Positions 16,287 to 25,290 of a stretch of DNA of 64,000 bases are shown here, in pieces. A program made the translations under genes and the position numbers. The stretch covers positions 1 to 64,000 of the forward strand of contig DLHF01000080.1 in NCBI GenBank assembly GCA_002483085.1. Reading direction: 5' to 3'. The stretch is from Ignavibacteria bacterium UBA7675. GTDB lineage: Bacteria > Bacteroidota > Ignavibacteria > Kapaibacteriales > UB7675. The notes beneath the pieces were generated by a model. It was given only the letters and a program-made list of their open reading frames with translations, was not told where the DNA came from and ran no database searches. Position 1 is the stretch's first letter. The number at the start of each line of letters is the position of its first letter.

Positions 16287-18734
16287 CTACAGCGACGGCG
16301 GAGGATTAAAACTGCGAACTGCATGATGGAAGCCTTCGAGCACCATGCCCACCTTGCCAAACACCGTATTAGGCGGGTATTTCAGGTTTTCGTCATGAGT
16401 TCCGGCAGGTATGCCTGTAAGCAGTTCTATGCCCTCTTCGATTGTCGACACCGGATAAATATGGAATGCTTTCTTTTTCACTGCCTCGACCACGCTTTTG
16501 TGCAGCATGAGGTCTTTTACATTTTGCACGGGTATGAGCACGCCCTGATTGCCGGTAAGGCCACGCGCAGCGCATATCTCGAAAAAGCCTTCAATCTTTT
16601 CGTTGACGCCGCCGATGGGCTGGATATCGCCCTTCTGGTTCACGGAGCCTGTTACTGCCAAGTCCTGCCGGATGGGAATTCGTGCCAGTGCTGAAATCAG
16701 CGCGTAGACTTCTGTAGAAGATGCGCTGTCGCCGTCGACGCCGCCATAGGACTGTTCAAAAGCGACAGAAGCCGACATCGATAGGGGATGGGCGTGGGCA
16801 AACCGGTCGCGCAGGATGCCGGACAGGATGAGCAGGCCCTTGTCGTGTGAGCTGCCGCTGAGCTGCGACTCGCGTTCGATATTCATGATACCCGAGGTAC
16901 CCATGCCTGCCGATGCAGTAATGCGCGTAGGTTTACCAAAGGAAACGAGGCCCGTGCTGTACACCGCCAGCCCGTTGATCTGGCCTATGCGCGTGCCCGT
17001 CGTGTCGATGAGCAGCGTACCGGCGAGGATATTATTGCGGATTTTTTCATCCACTAAATTATTGCGCCAGTGCCGCTTTTCTAATGCTTGCTCCACATCT
17101 CGGCGGCGGATAAGGCGCGAGGACGACTGTAGGGCATAGAACGACGATTCGCGTATGACATCGGCCACGTCGCTGAAGCGCAGGGTCGTGCGCGAGCGGT
17201 CGCCAGCCAATTCCACAGCAAATTCGACGAGTGCTGCTACTCCGCTTTTGTCGAAGTGCGGTAGCTGTTCTTCTTCGCAGATTTTTGCCACAAACCGGGC
17301 GTAATAGCCAATCATTGTCTCGGTGAGCGGCGTTTCATAGTCGAACTCGGAATTTACTTTGAAAATTTTTCGGAAATCTTCTTCGTAAAAATACAACGAG
17401 CGATAGATGTCCTGGTCGCCGATAAGGATGATTTTGACGTCGATATCGATGGCTTCGGGTTTTAGCGTCGTTTGGGCAATTTGGAAATAGCTGTCCATTG
17501 GCTGAATTTCTAATTTGCGGTGCAGCAGCACGCGCTTCAGTGCTTTCCACACGCCGGTTTCGCCTAGCATGTCTAAAGCATTAACAATCAGGTACCCGCC
17601 ATTGGCTTTTAGCAGTGCGCCTGCTTTGATATAGCGGAAATCCGTGATCCAGAAGCCGCGCTGCTCGTATTTTTTCTCGATAGTGCCAAAGAGATTGACA
17701 AACGATGGCGTAGTTTCGATAATAACAGGCGGACGCTCTGTGTCGGAGTTGTCGAGTACCACATTTACTTCGTAGCGCTCAAAAGCTTTGTCGACGGCAT
17801 CTTCTGTTTCTGTCTGTTCGGCAGTCGCAGCGGGCCGGTTGGGATTGAACACGTCCACATTGTCGAGAAGTTCGTTTTCTGCTTCGCTCAGATACGCATT
17901 GAGCTGTTCGCTTTCGCTCAGAAATGTAGAGCGCAATTCGTCGAACGCACTTTTTACTACAACGCCAGCCGCCAGCCTGTCGTGTTCGGCCAGAGCACGG
18001 CGAAATTCTTGCATCAGCTTTACGCCCGAGCGCACAAGATCGACGAGTTCGTCCTGATATTTCTGATAGTGTTCGCTTATTTCCCGGGCTCGCTCGCGTG
18101 TGAGCACGCCTTTTTTGATAAGGTCTTCGAGGTCGGATGGCGTGTGGAGCTGGTCGTCTATGAGGATAAAGATAGCGGGATGGCTGTTTCCGGCTTCGCC
18201 TTCTACGCGCCCGAGCACAAAGCCTTCGGGCTGTAGTTTTGTGTTGAAGTCGGTGAGAATCGTGGTTTCGCGCTCTTGGTATCTGCGTATCAGGTCCTTG
18301 CGTGTTTGCTGGAACCCTTCTTCTTCAAAGAGTTGCGGTATTCTCATGCGCAGGTACGAGATGGTGTCTTTCATAGCTTTGGCAAAGGCTTTTCCCAAGC
18401 CCGCACTAAAGCGCAGCAGCTTTGGCTCGTTTGGCTCGTGAAAGTTGTGCACATAGCAGAAGTCGCAGAGCTTCGCCTTGGTATCCCGAACGTCCTCTAA
18501 TATTTTTTTTACCGTAGTAAGGCGTCCGGTGCCCGATAAGCCCGAGACAAAGAGATTATAGCCGGGGGAAGCGAGCTGGGCACCGAGATGTATAGACTCA
18601 ATTGCCCGGGGCTGGCCTACGATTTCTGTAAGCGGCTCAAGTTCTTTAGTCGAGGAAAAAGCGAAGTACGAGGTGGGGCATTCCCAGCGGAGTTCAGACG
18701 GAACCAGTTCGCGATGCGTTGTCTTCTTTGCCAT
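16287..18734 (-). CDS. Lon-like ATP-dependent protease (AAA_32/LonB-type)
   Basis: 815 residues. The N-terminal AAA_32-type region has the modified Walker A GLSGTGRLT (residues 65-73), with Arg where most AAA proteins have Lys. A long helical insertion spans ~150-290, followed by the second ATPase half (GGYLIVNALDML, IKIILIGDQDIYRSL). The C-terminal S16 protease domain has catalytic Ser670 in DGDSASS and Lys713 in GGVNEKIEGF; the 43-residue spacing equals that of E. coli Lon. It is predicted to be a soluble cytoplasmic protease for damaged or regulatory proteins. It has no Lon N-terminal domain and no membrane insertion. It is transcribed alone, with a repeat element overlapping its upstream region. 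Confidence 0.9.
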   Translation of the reverse strand: MAKKTTHRELVPSELRWECPTSYFAFSSTKELEPLTEIVGQPRAIESIHLGAQLASPGYNLFVSGLSGTGRLTTVKKILEDVRDTKAKLCDFCYVHNFHEPNEPKLLRFSAGLGKAFAKAMKDTISYLRMRIPQLFEEEGFQQTRKDLIRRYQERETTILTDFNTKLQPEGFVLGRVEGEAGNSHPAIFILIDDQLHTPSDLEDLIKKGVLTRERAREISEHYQKYQDELVDLVRSGVKLMQEFRRALAEHDRLAAGVVVKSAFDELRSTFLSESEQLNAYLSEAENELLDNVDVFNPNRPAATAEQTETEDAVDKAFERYEVNVVLDNSDTERPPVIIETTPSFVNLFGTIEKKYEQRGFWITDFRYIKAGALLKANGGYLIVNALDMLGETGVWKALKRVLLHRKLEIQPMDSYFQIAQTTLKPEAIDIDVKIILIGDQDIYRSLYFYEEDFRKIFKVNSEFDYETPLTETMIGYYARFVAKICEEEQLPHFDKSGVAALVEFAVELAGDRSRTTLRFSDVADVIRESSFYALQSSSRLIRRRDVEQALEKRHWRNNLVDEKIRNNILAGTLLIDTTGTRIGQINGLAVYSTGLVSFGKPTRITASAGMGTSGIMNIERESQLSGSSHDKGLLILSGILRDRFAHAHPLSMSASVAFEQSYGGVDGDSASSTEVYALISALARIPIRQDLAVTGSVNQKGDIQPIGGVNEKIEGFFEICAARGLTGNQGVLIPVQNVKDLMLHKSVVEAVKKKAFHIYPVSTIEEGIELLTGIPAGTHDENLKYPPNTVFGKVGMVLEGFHHAVRSFNPPPSL

Positions 18735-18787
18735 AACTCTTCCTGCCGATGATGTCGCTGTCCGAAGTTCTTCTGTGACAAAAGTAT

Positions 18788-18836
18788 GTGCACGGGCGTC
18801 TTTGCAGCACCCGTTTAGCCGCTGTCACCGGTCGCA
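18788..18836 (-). repeat. Interspersed intergenic repeat, copy 3 (right core)
   Basis: Read on the minus strand it gives GCGACCGGTGACAGCGGC, then diverges, and ends GACGCCCGTGCAC. The outer part towards 18920 is too diverged for me to place a left end. It lies in the 417-bp gap between the 421-residue protein's stop and the Lon-like protease start. The right end abuts a minus-strand TACTTTTG (18779-18786) that could be the -7 box of the protease promoter. The rest of the gap to 19151 is AT-rich with no gene I can support. Confidence 0.7.
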
Positions 18837-19151
18837 ATCCCGTTGGAGCTATGGCCCAAACGACTTCGCAAACAAGCTGTTATCGACTTGTCTTTGCACC
18901 GTGATTGTGAACTCGGAGCACCATTCTCATAAGAATAGCGTGCAAACGAACTTATGATAATAATGCCGAAGACGAATTCATAGGGATAATGCAAGGACGA
19001 CGCAGCACGGTTCGCTCTGTTGGCCTACAGCTTCACACTTCAGACAACTGTGTTGTACTACTTATAAAGTGCGTAAAATAAGAAAAAAAACGACGATGCA
19101 GCATGTGCAATAACAAAGGTGTAGCAAGAGCTTTGCAAGGCAGTGATCGGC

Positions 19152-20417
19152 CTACCGCCGGATACGCACGATGAACGGTTTTGTCTTGAAGGCAATGGTG
19201 CCGGATTCGCCGACAAATGATGCGTTTATTGTGCCTTCGATAGCGTGCTGTAATTCGTCGTAGCCAGTCACTACAATGCTGCCGCTGGGCTTAGCTACCG
19301 AATAGTAGACCTCGATTGGAGTTCTATCTTTGCCGAGCCGGAAGTACACACCCTGCTCTTTGGCAATGGGATAGGTGGCAACACCTGTAAAGGGGAAAGT
19401 GATTTCTATTTGTTCTTGCGGTTCGCGGTCTGTGTTGAGCGCCAGAAGAGTCACAGTGCTGTCGCTGTTTGTTTCTGCATTGAGGTAGCCCACCCAATCC
19501 TTGCCATTAGCCGTCGCTTCCACCACACCGAGCACGCGACTGTTTTCTGTGCGCTTTTTTAGAATATTATTAAGGTAGGCTGCGGTTGTGGAGTCCTCGG
19601 GCTGCTCTACAATGGCGTCGAAGGCCGACTTCAGGCTGATCACAAACTGCGCTCCGGCCATGTGGTATGCCTGTGCAATGGCAAAGCGGCGCTCGTTTTG
19701 GAACCACTGGCCATCTTCGCTGGCGAGGAACTGTGTGTATTCAGCTACCTGCTTTTCGGGGGTGGAGCGCAGAGCATACCCGTAAAATCCTCTGCTCAAG
19801 CCGCGATAATAGTGCAGGAGGTCGGGCCTCATACGCTCGGTCATATCGCCGATTTGGTCGTTGGTAAGTATCTGGTCGTCCGAATGCAGCGCATTTGCTA
19901 TTTGTATAAGCTGGCGCGACATTACAACTACTACTTCGGCTTTTGAATGGGCTGTGTTGTCTACTGTTTTTTCAAATGCTGCGAGTCGCTTTTTCAGCTT
20001 TTTATCGCTATCTGCTTTTTTTGCATATGCCGGTATATCGTTGTCGGATGCTTTTGTATATGCTGCCTTTTCCCGGTCTGTAATCGCCTTGCCCACCCCG
20101 GAGCGAAGCCATGCGAGCACGCGCTGGGTACGACTGCTATCGTAGCGAGTTGTCCAGAGGCTGAGAGCAGAGCTATAGAGTTCATCCGGCTGGAACATCG
20201 CTGCTGCCAAGCTATCATAGGCTCTGGCAAATGCTGGCTGAAGGTCCTGCCGCAGAGGGAGAAAGTGCCGGAACAGTTCGGGAGTTGTCTGCGCTATTTC
20301 CTCTTTAACACCAGTGAGAATAAGAGCTTCTTCTGTTGTGCCGTCTGCGGCTGTTGCACAGCAAAGCGAGCAGAAGAAGAGCAGCAGGAGCGTGCGAAGG
20401 GAAGTATGGATCATCAT
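19152..20417 (-). CDS. Exported protein of unknown function (DUF2059-like N-half)
   Basis: 421 residues. A signal peptide at residues 1-23 (LLLLFFCSLCCATAADG) is followed by a helical half with two copies of a motif: F.PDELYSSALSLWTTRYD....VLAWLRSGVGKAITDRE, and further on YYRGLSRGFYGYALRSTPEKQVAEYTQFLASEDGQWF. This resembles DUF2059 proteins, but the match is by eye only. The C-terminal ~130 residues are beta-rich (TVTLLALNTDREPQEQIEITFPF...GTINASFVGESGTIAFKTKPFIVRIRR). It starts 5 bp after the stop of the upstream DUF4397 lipoprotein, so the two are probably translated from one mRNA. Function unknown. Confidence 0.75.
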   Translation of the reverse strand: MMIHTSLRTLLLLFFCSLCCATAADGTTEEALILTGVKEEIAQTTPELFRHFLPLRQDLQPAFARAYDSLAAAMFQPDELYSSALSLWTTRYDSSRTQRVLAWLRSGVGKAITDREKAAYTKASDNDIPAYAKKADSDKKLKKRLAAFEKTVDNTAHSKAEVVVVMSRQLIQIANALHSDDQILTNDQIGDMTERMRPDLLHYYRGLSRGFYGYALRSTPEKQVAEYTQFLASEDGQWFQNERRFAIAQAYHMAGAQFVISLKSAFDAIVEQPEDSTTAAYLNNILKKRTENSRVLGVVEATANGKDWVGYLNAETNSDSTVTLLALNTDREPQEQIEITFPFTGVATYPIAKEQGVYFRLGKDRTPIEVYYSVAKPSGSIVVTGYDELQHAIEGTINASFVGESGTIAFKTKPFIVRIRR

Positions 20418-20422
20418 AGGTA

Positions 20423-22411
20423 TTAGAATTCCTGAAGAAGGATGGCACGGTAGCTGGACGAATTATTCCCTGCAAACACGATAGTAAAGTTCTGGCCGAG
20501 TGAGAAGGGAATATTATTGCGCTCCAGCACTTCTTTTTCGCCTTCACTGGTTGCATTGAGGAATACCAGTGTAATCTTGCGGGCTTGTGCAGCAGTTTCC
20601 ACAGGCGAGAGCTGGCGGTAAGGTAATTGATCAGCTAATATCGATCCGCCGTTGTAGTCGAGCTTTACCGTAAGAGCCTGTATCGAGGGAGATGCGTTGA
20701 TAAACCGCCGCCGCACGTCCGAAGGCAAAGCACCCATGGGATCGGTAGTGAATACGGTAATATCGGGAGCAGAGGCCGATCCGCTTATCAGGATCAGTGT
20801 GCGTTTGCCGTTTTCCAGAGCAATGGTTTGCGGCTGGCCTGCCACAGTAAGCACATGCGAACCAGCAGGCAGGACAGTTGCCGATGCTGCTCCATAGAAC
20901 AGAGAACGATTGCTGATTACTGTGCCAAGGCTGAACTGTATATTGTCTGCATCGGGTACAGCGTTTACTACCTGCGTAAAGATACCCTCTTCGAGTACGT
21001 CCAAAGGCCGGGCTGTCGGATTGTCTTCATCGAACAGCGTAAGCTGGATGTCGTTGCCGCTGCGGGTAAGAATGAGCAGGTATTTTCCGCCCGGCTGGAG
21101 CAAGCCCGCATAGGCTGCTGCCCGCAATTGCTTTGGGCCATTGCTGAATACAACAAACGGAGCAGAACCGGGCAGGCAGCGAACAGGCTCGCCGATCTGT
21201 GCAAATTCTAATGTTGGAGCCAGTACCTGGCCGGTAACATAGGTGTTGCTTATGGTTGTGCGCGCACCGAGTGAAATCTCCAGAGCGGGGAGCCCCCACG
21301 CGAGATTTGCCACACGGACTGTCGCGCTGTCGGAAGAGGAGGCTGCTCCCGAAGGCGGAACCGCTACCGAGAAGTTCGCTCGTGCTGTTGTTCCCGAGTC
21401 GATTGTCACCACAATATACTGCTTCAGCACTTCCAGAGGAATACCTACTAGGTGCGGTGTTCCACCGATTTTCAGTGTGTCCTCGCTTGCAGATGTGCAG
21501 GCCGATACATTGGCGAATGCACTCGCCGAGCGCGAAGCGATGCCCTGGGCAATTGTTTCATCGGCTTGGTCGGGAATGACTTTGCTGATATCTACCGCCT
21601 GCGAAGAGAAATTGAGCACGCGTACTTCAGCTTCTGATGCACTTACTGTAGGCATTTGTTGCAGTGCCGCACTGCTTGTATCGCGGTCTTGCAGCAGTAG
21701 AAGGTTGGGGGTTTGCCCGCCCGCCCGATAGAGAATAATGGAATAATCACTATTTGCGCCAATGTTCGCACTATAGTATCCCACGACCGAGTCGACAGTG
21801 CCGGTTCTCTTGAGCAGCGATATTGTGTAGGTACTTGCGGACATTTCTACTTTGCTACCCCAGCCGAGATAGGGAACTTGCGGAGCCAGAGACTCGCCAT
21901 TCGGGCAGCCGAGCCGCAGCGAAAAGGTCTCTCCCTTCTGGGGATAAGCATTAATAAACCGAATATACGAAACACCGTTTGCGCGTGGGGCGATGCTGTC
22001 GGCAGCCGCAATGACCAGCACTGTATCTACTGCTGCTAAGCTATCGGGAATGGGAAGTGCTATGAGAGTAAAAAGCGTATTGCGGTTAAACCGCACTTTA
22101 TAGGGAGTGATGTATTCCTGTGTGCCGCTGTTGAGAATTGCCGCTTGTACCGAGTCGGCGGGCGAGGACACCGGCGAAGATAGCCCGCTAAAAGGCACGG
22201 CTGCTGTACGGCGTGTTCCTTCGAGCTGAAGCTCGCGCGGGTTGCCATCACCTGCGAGATTTAACAGGCGAACGCGGATGCTCTCCTCTGCAAGCGGTGC
22301 GTTGAGCAGATCGGAATTCTCTGAGTTCATACAGCCGCCGAGCAGCACAAGCAGGGAGCACAAAGTGAATACAATGGCCGGAGCAAAACCGTTGCCGCTG
22401 AAACGCTTCAT
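20423..22411 (-). CDS. DUF4397 repeat lipoprotein
   Basis: 662 residues from the ATG at 22411; a TTG three codons upstream (22420) is possible. The leader ends in the lipobox LLGGC. I count six related units with an R-[VLF]-x-N-x-[APS] core, as in DUF4397: IRVRLLNLAGD, VSYIRFINAYP, AEVRVLNFSSQ, ATVRVANLAWG, FTQVVNAVPDADN and RRRFINASPSI. Each is followed by a strand carrying a small-ligand-like L.L.G pattern. DUF4397 proteins are beta-rich envelope proteins without an established activity. The neighbouring exported protein is translated right after it. Divergent from prfA, 100 bp apart. Confidence 0.8.
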   Translation of the reverse strand: MKRFSGNGFAPAIVFTLCSLLVLLGGCMNSENSDLLNAPLAEESIRVRLLNLAGDGNPRELQLEGTRRTAAVPFSGLSSPVSSPADSVQAAILNSGTQEYITPYKVRFNRNTLFTLIALPIPDSLAAVDTVLVIAAADSIAPRANGVSYIRFINAYPQKGETFSLRLGCPNGESLAPQVPYLGWGSKVEMSASTYTISLLKRTGTVDSVVGYYSANIGANSDYSIILYRAGGQTPNLLLLQDRDTSSAALQQMPTVSASEAEVRVLNFSSQAVDISKVIPDQADETIAQGIASRSASAFANVSACTSASEDTLKIGGTPHLVGIPLEVLKQYIVVTIDSGTTARANFSVAVPPSGAASSSDSATVRVANLAWGLPALEISLGARTTISNTYVTGQVLAPTLEFAQIGEPVRCLPGSAPFVVFSNGPKQLRAAAYAGLLQPGGKYLLILTRSGNDIQLTLFDEDNPTARPLDVLEEGIFTQVVNAVPDADNIQFSLGTVISNRSLFYGAASATVLPAGSHVLTVAGQPQTIALENGKRTLILISGSASAPDITVFTTDPMGALPSDVRRRFINASPSIQALTVKLDYNGGSILADQLPYRQLSPVETAAQARKITLVFLNATSEGEKEVLERNNIPFSLGQNFTIVFAGNNSSSYRAILLQEF

Positions 22412-22425
22412 AGATGTCAAATCGC

Positions 22426-22456
22426 TTTGAAGGAGTGTGTGAAAAAACTAAATTGG
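22426..22456 (+). promoter_or_regulatory. Candidate prfA promoter (Bacteroidota type)
   Basis: TTTG (22426-22429), 19 nt, then TAAATTGG (22449-22456), close to the TTTG / TAnnTTTG consensus. The start would be about 50 nt upstream of prfA. Confidence 0.55.
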
Positions 22457-22511
22457 CTATTTTTCGTCATATAGGCAATTGCAAATTTCGCCTTTTCGGT
22501 GAGACTCTGAT

Positions 22512-23594
22512 ATGGAAGAAAAATTGTCTCTTATTATTAATCGCTATCAGGACGTGACTAATCAGTTGTACGATCCGGATATTGCGAACGACTACCGGCG
22601 CTATAAGGAACTTTCGCGTGAGCAGAAACAACTGACGCCGATTGTCCAAGCTGCTGAAAAGTATCTTAAGCTCGTGGATGCTATGCGGCAGAACAAGGAA
22701 ATTATCGGTATGTCGGGCGTAGATGCCGAGCTGAAAGAGCTCGCACTGATGGAGAACGACGAGCTTCAAGCGGATCGGGAAACGCTCGAAGAAGAGCTTC
22801 GTGTTCTGCTTATTCCCAAAGACCCCAATGATGTAAAAGACTGCATCGTGGAGATTCGCGCCGGAACAGGCGGCGATGAAGCTGCGCTTTTTGCTGGCGA
22901 TCTGTTTCGTATGTACCAGCGCTATGCCGAGAACAAAGGCTGGACTCTTGAGGTGATCGACATCAGCGAAGGCGAGAAAGGTGGTTTCAGGGAAATTGTC
23001 TTTTCGCTCTCGGGCGACGAAGTGTTTGGTACGCTGAAGTTTGAAAGCGGAGTGCACCGCGTGCAGCGCGTTCCCGATACTGAAGCAAATGGTCGTATTC
23101 ATACATCGGCTGCTACGGTGGCTATATTGCCGGAAGTCGAAGAGGTGGAGATCGATATCAAAGACGCTGATTTACGCATCGACATATTTCGCTCCGGTGG
23201 CAAGGGCGGGCAGAATGTGAACAAAGTGGAAACGGCTGTGCGTATGGTGCATATACCCTCCGGTATTGTTGTGCAGTGCCAGGACGAACGCTCCCAGCTC
23301 AAAAACCGCGAAAAAGCGATGAAAGTGCTGCGTGCACGTTTGTTCGAGATGGAACAGCAAAAACAGCACGACGAAATCTCTTCAGTTCGGAAGTCGATGG
23401 TGCGCTCCGGTGATCGCTCCGAAAAAATACGCACGTACAACTACCCGCAAAATCGCGTTACCGACCATCGGCTGGAAGGTGATGCTAAAAATTACTCGTT
23501 GCGCGAGATTGTAGAAGGTGACATGGAGTCTGTGCTCACACAGTTGCGGCTTGCCGAACGAGCTGAAATGCTACAGCAGGGCAGCGGTGCATAA
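22512..23594 (+). CDS. prfA: Peptide chain release factor 1
   Basis: 360 residues, normal RF1 length. The N-terminal coiled region is followed by AGTGGDEAALFAGDLFRMY. The stop-codon recognition loop holds the motif HRVQRVPDTEANGRIHTS; the PDTEANGR form fits RF1 (PAT/PxT type) and not RF2 (SPF). The GGQ loop SGGKGGQNVNKVETAVR triggers peptidyl-tRNA hydrolysis at UAA/UAG. The C-terminal RIRTYNYPQNRVTDHR is typical. No frameshift is present. It is preceded by a good phylum-type promoter and followed by a separate RNA gene region. Confidence 0.97.
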   Translation: MEEKLSLIINRYQDVTNQLYDPDIANDYRRYKELSREQKQLTPIVQAAEKYLKLVDAMRQNKEIIGMSGVDAELKELALMENDELQADRETLEEELRVLLIPKDPNDVKDCIVEIRAGTGGDEAALFAGDLFRMYQRYAENKGWTLEVIDISEGEKGGFREIVFSLSGDEVFGTLKFESGVHRVQRVPDTEANGRIHTSAATVAILPEVEEVEIDIKDADLRIDIFRSGGKGGQNVNKVETAVRMVHIPSGIVVQCQDERSQLKNREKAMKVLRARLFEMEQQKQHDEISSVRKSMVRSGDRSEKIRTYNYPQNRVTDHRLEGDAKNYSLREIVEGDMESVLTQLRLAERAEMLQQGSGA

Positions 23595-23742
23595 AAAAAT
23601 GAAAGAAACATCTTGCACAGTGGGCATTCTCGTGTTAAATTCGCATCACATGAAGTTGCAATGCAGATTTTAGTATCTGCTTTTACAGTGATGAGCGACG
23701 CAACAAACGAGTAGAAAAAAGTTAGTTGAAAGAAAAAAAAGG

Positions 23743-23773
23743 TTGCGTTGCCGAAAAAATCACAGTATATTCG
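23743..23773 (+). promoter_or_regulatory. Candidate promoter for the small RNA at 23.8 kb
   Basis: TTG (23743-23745), 20 nt, TATATTCG (23766-23773). The spacing matches the tRNA-Cys and hflX candidates, and the predicted start is near 23780. Confidence 0.5.
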
Positions 23774-23779
23774 CAACAG

Positions 23780-23957
23780 AAAGTTTTAGAAAATCTCCTT
23801 TCGTTGTGGTGGTGAAAGGTGAGTAGGGGAGTGCCCCTTGATGAGTGGTGACATCAAGGGGCAACTCGTTTTAAAGAGGTTCTGTGAGAAGAACTTTGAC
23901 TGCGACGGGATTTTCAGACAAATTGCCTCCTGGCTTATAAAGTCAGGGGGCTTTTTT
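23780..23957 (+). ncRNA. ssrS: Candidate 6S RNA
   Basis: A ~178-nt transcript between its own promoter and an intrinsic terminator, downstream of prfA, without an open frame. Hand folding gives a long rod. An outer stem pairs 23789-23796 with 23908-23915. After a five-base bulge a second stem pairs 23802-23810 with 23899-23907 (nine pairs with G-U). A short helix pairs 23815-23818 with 23894-23897. An open central bubble follows, whose 3' side carries a small hairpin (23879-23883 with 23890-23894). A perfect 12-bp terminal stem pairs 23832-23843 with 23852-23863. Closing stem, open bubble with a 3'-side hairpin and long terminal stem are the hallmarks of 6S RNA, which mimics an open promoter and sequesters RNA polymerase. 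The family call is inference; an unrelated regulatory RNA is possible. Confidence 0.5.
23925..23957 (+). terminator. Intrinsic terminator of the 6S-like RNA
   Basis: Twelve-pair stem (23925-23936 with 23940-23951, two G-U), three-base loop ATA, then a run of seven T. Confidence 0.85.
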
Positions 23958-24095
23958 TATTAGACTTGTCTACAGGGCAGGTGGCGCAGGTGTCTCCGCT
24001 TTGGGCGTAGCTTTTATGCCGTGAGATGTTTTTGCTGATAAGGACGCTGTGTAAGCGAGTTCGTATTGCAGCGGCGGTATCGTAGGAACAAACAA

Positions 24096-24180
24096 TGCGC
24101 GGACGGCGGGCGCACAGCCACGCGGTGGCAGTTGTCCGTAAGCTCGCCTTTGCACCGTTCCTACGGCGACAATGCGTAGG
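24096..24180 (+). repeat. Interspersed intergenic repeat, copy 4 (left half)
   Basis: Contains GCGGGCGCACAGCCACGCGG (head-like), then CCGTAAGCTCGCC and CACCGTTCCTACGGCG (24153-24168), which is the inner hairpin. No right core follows. It lies in the stretch 23958-24285 between the small RNA and the alpha/beta hydrolase; the remainder of that stretch shows no gene. Confidence 0.6.
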
Positions 24181-24285
24181 TGAGGTGCAGAGACCCAAAG
24201 CACGAGCGAGGGCAGAAGTGCTCTACTGATCATTCCTGTGTTTTGTCCTTATGCTGGACTGTAGACTGCTACACGGGTAATAAGC

Positions 24286-25182
24286 ATGACAAAAAACGGT
24301 ACGCTGCTCAATAGCTCTGCTATAACAATACCGCGAACAACGCACTCGATGCTGGTGCGTGCGCTCGACGGCGAAGACCGTCAGCGGTTCGACGGTGTTT
24401 CCTTGTATGAAATAACCTATCGAAGCGATTCGCTGAATATTCGCGGATTTCTCGCGCTTCCGCCGGCTTCTGGACAGCCTATGCCCGCCGTTGTGTTCAA
24501 TAGAGGTGGGTCTGGGTCACAGGGCGCCCTGAGCGATGTATCGGCGTCGCAGGTGTTGTGCCTGTATGCAAGCTGGGGTTATGTAGCCATAGCGAGCAAT
24601 TATCGCGGTACGGGCGGCAGCAGTGGAGAAGAGGAGTGGGGTGCCGGGGATGTCAACGACGCGATGAATCTCCTTCCCCTTCTGCATTCGCTTTCCTATG
24701 TAGACGGTGGTAGAATCGGCCTTGTGGGAGGAAGCAGGGGCGGAATGATGGCGCTTCAGATGCTGGCACGCACTGATGCTTTTCGGGCAGCGGTTACGTT
24801 TGGTGCGCCAACAGCTATTTATGGGCTTCCGTCGTCGGCGTATATCTACAAAACAATGAGCAGGTACCTTGGGCGCGATGCCGACCCCGACGCTGAAGCA
24901 AAAAAGCGTTCGGCGGTAGAGTGGGCAGGTGAGCTCAGCAAGACTACTCCCTTGCTCGTGCTGCACGGCTCTGGCGACCGCCGGGTGGATCCTGATCACG
25001 CGCTGCTGCTCGGCATGCAGTTGCAAAAACACCGGGTGCCCTACCGGCTTGTAATGTATGAGAACGCCGACCACGTGCTTGCTGGCAGGCGTAAGGAGAG
25101 CAATCTGGAAATACGGCAGTGGTTAGACACCTATGTGCGCGACTTGGCTCCCATGCCGCGTGTAGGGCCGCACGGAGCATAG
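24286..25182 (+). CDS. Alpha/beta hydrolase, prolyl-oligopeptidase (S9)-like
   Basis: 298 residues with no clear signal peptide. The N-terminal ~55 residues lead into an alpha/beta hydrolase core: the oxyanion strand MPAVVFNRGGSGS, YVAIASNYRGTGGSSG, the nucleophile elbow GLVGGSRGGMMALQ (the Ser in GGSRGG), the acid region LLVLHGSGDRRVDPDHAL, and the His in ENADHVL. S9-like members of this size cleave short peptides or esters, and the substrate here is unknown. It is the only gene between the repeat-bearing gap and a bidirectional terminator, convergent with the gcvH-accCB block. Confidence 0.85.
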   Translation: MTKNGTLLNSSAITIPRTTHSMLVRALDGEDRQRFDGVSLYEITYRSDSLNIRGFLALPPASGQPMPAVVFNRGGSGSQGALSDVSASQVLCLYASWGYVAIASNYRGTGGSSGEEEWGAGDVNDAMNLLPLLHSLSYVDGGRIGLVGGSRGGMMALQMLARTDAFRAAVTFGAPTAIYGLPSSAYIYKTMSRYLGRDADPDAEAKKRSAVEWAGELSKTTPLLVLHGSGDRRVDPDHALLLGMQLQKHRVPYRLVMYENADHVLAGRRKESNLEIRQWLDTYVRDLAPMPRVGPHGA

Positions 25183-25235
25183 TGCTGGAAACAGCGGGGC
25201 ACTTGTAGAAAAGCCCAAATACTCGTAGAAAAAGA

Positions 25236-25269
25236 AAAGCGCCCGGGCGAATATTCGCTCGGGCGCTTT
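25236..25269. terminator. Bidirectional intrinsic terminator
   Basis: A near-perfect inverted repeat (25236-25252 with 25253-25269) with A/T flanks. It lies between the convergent hydrolase (plus) and gcvH (minus) and serves both. Confidence 0.85.
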
Positions 25270-25290
25270 AACATTCGGAATCAGAGCAGC

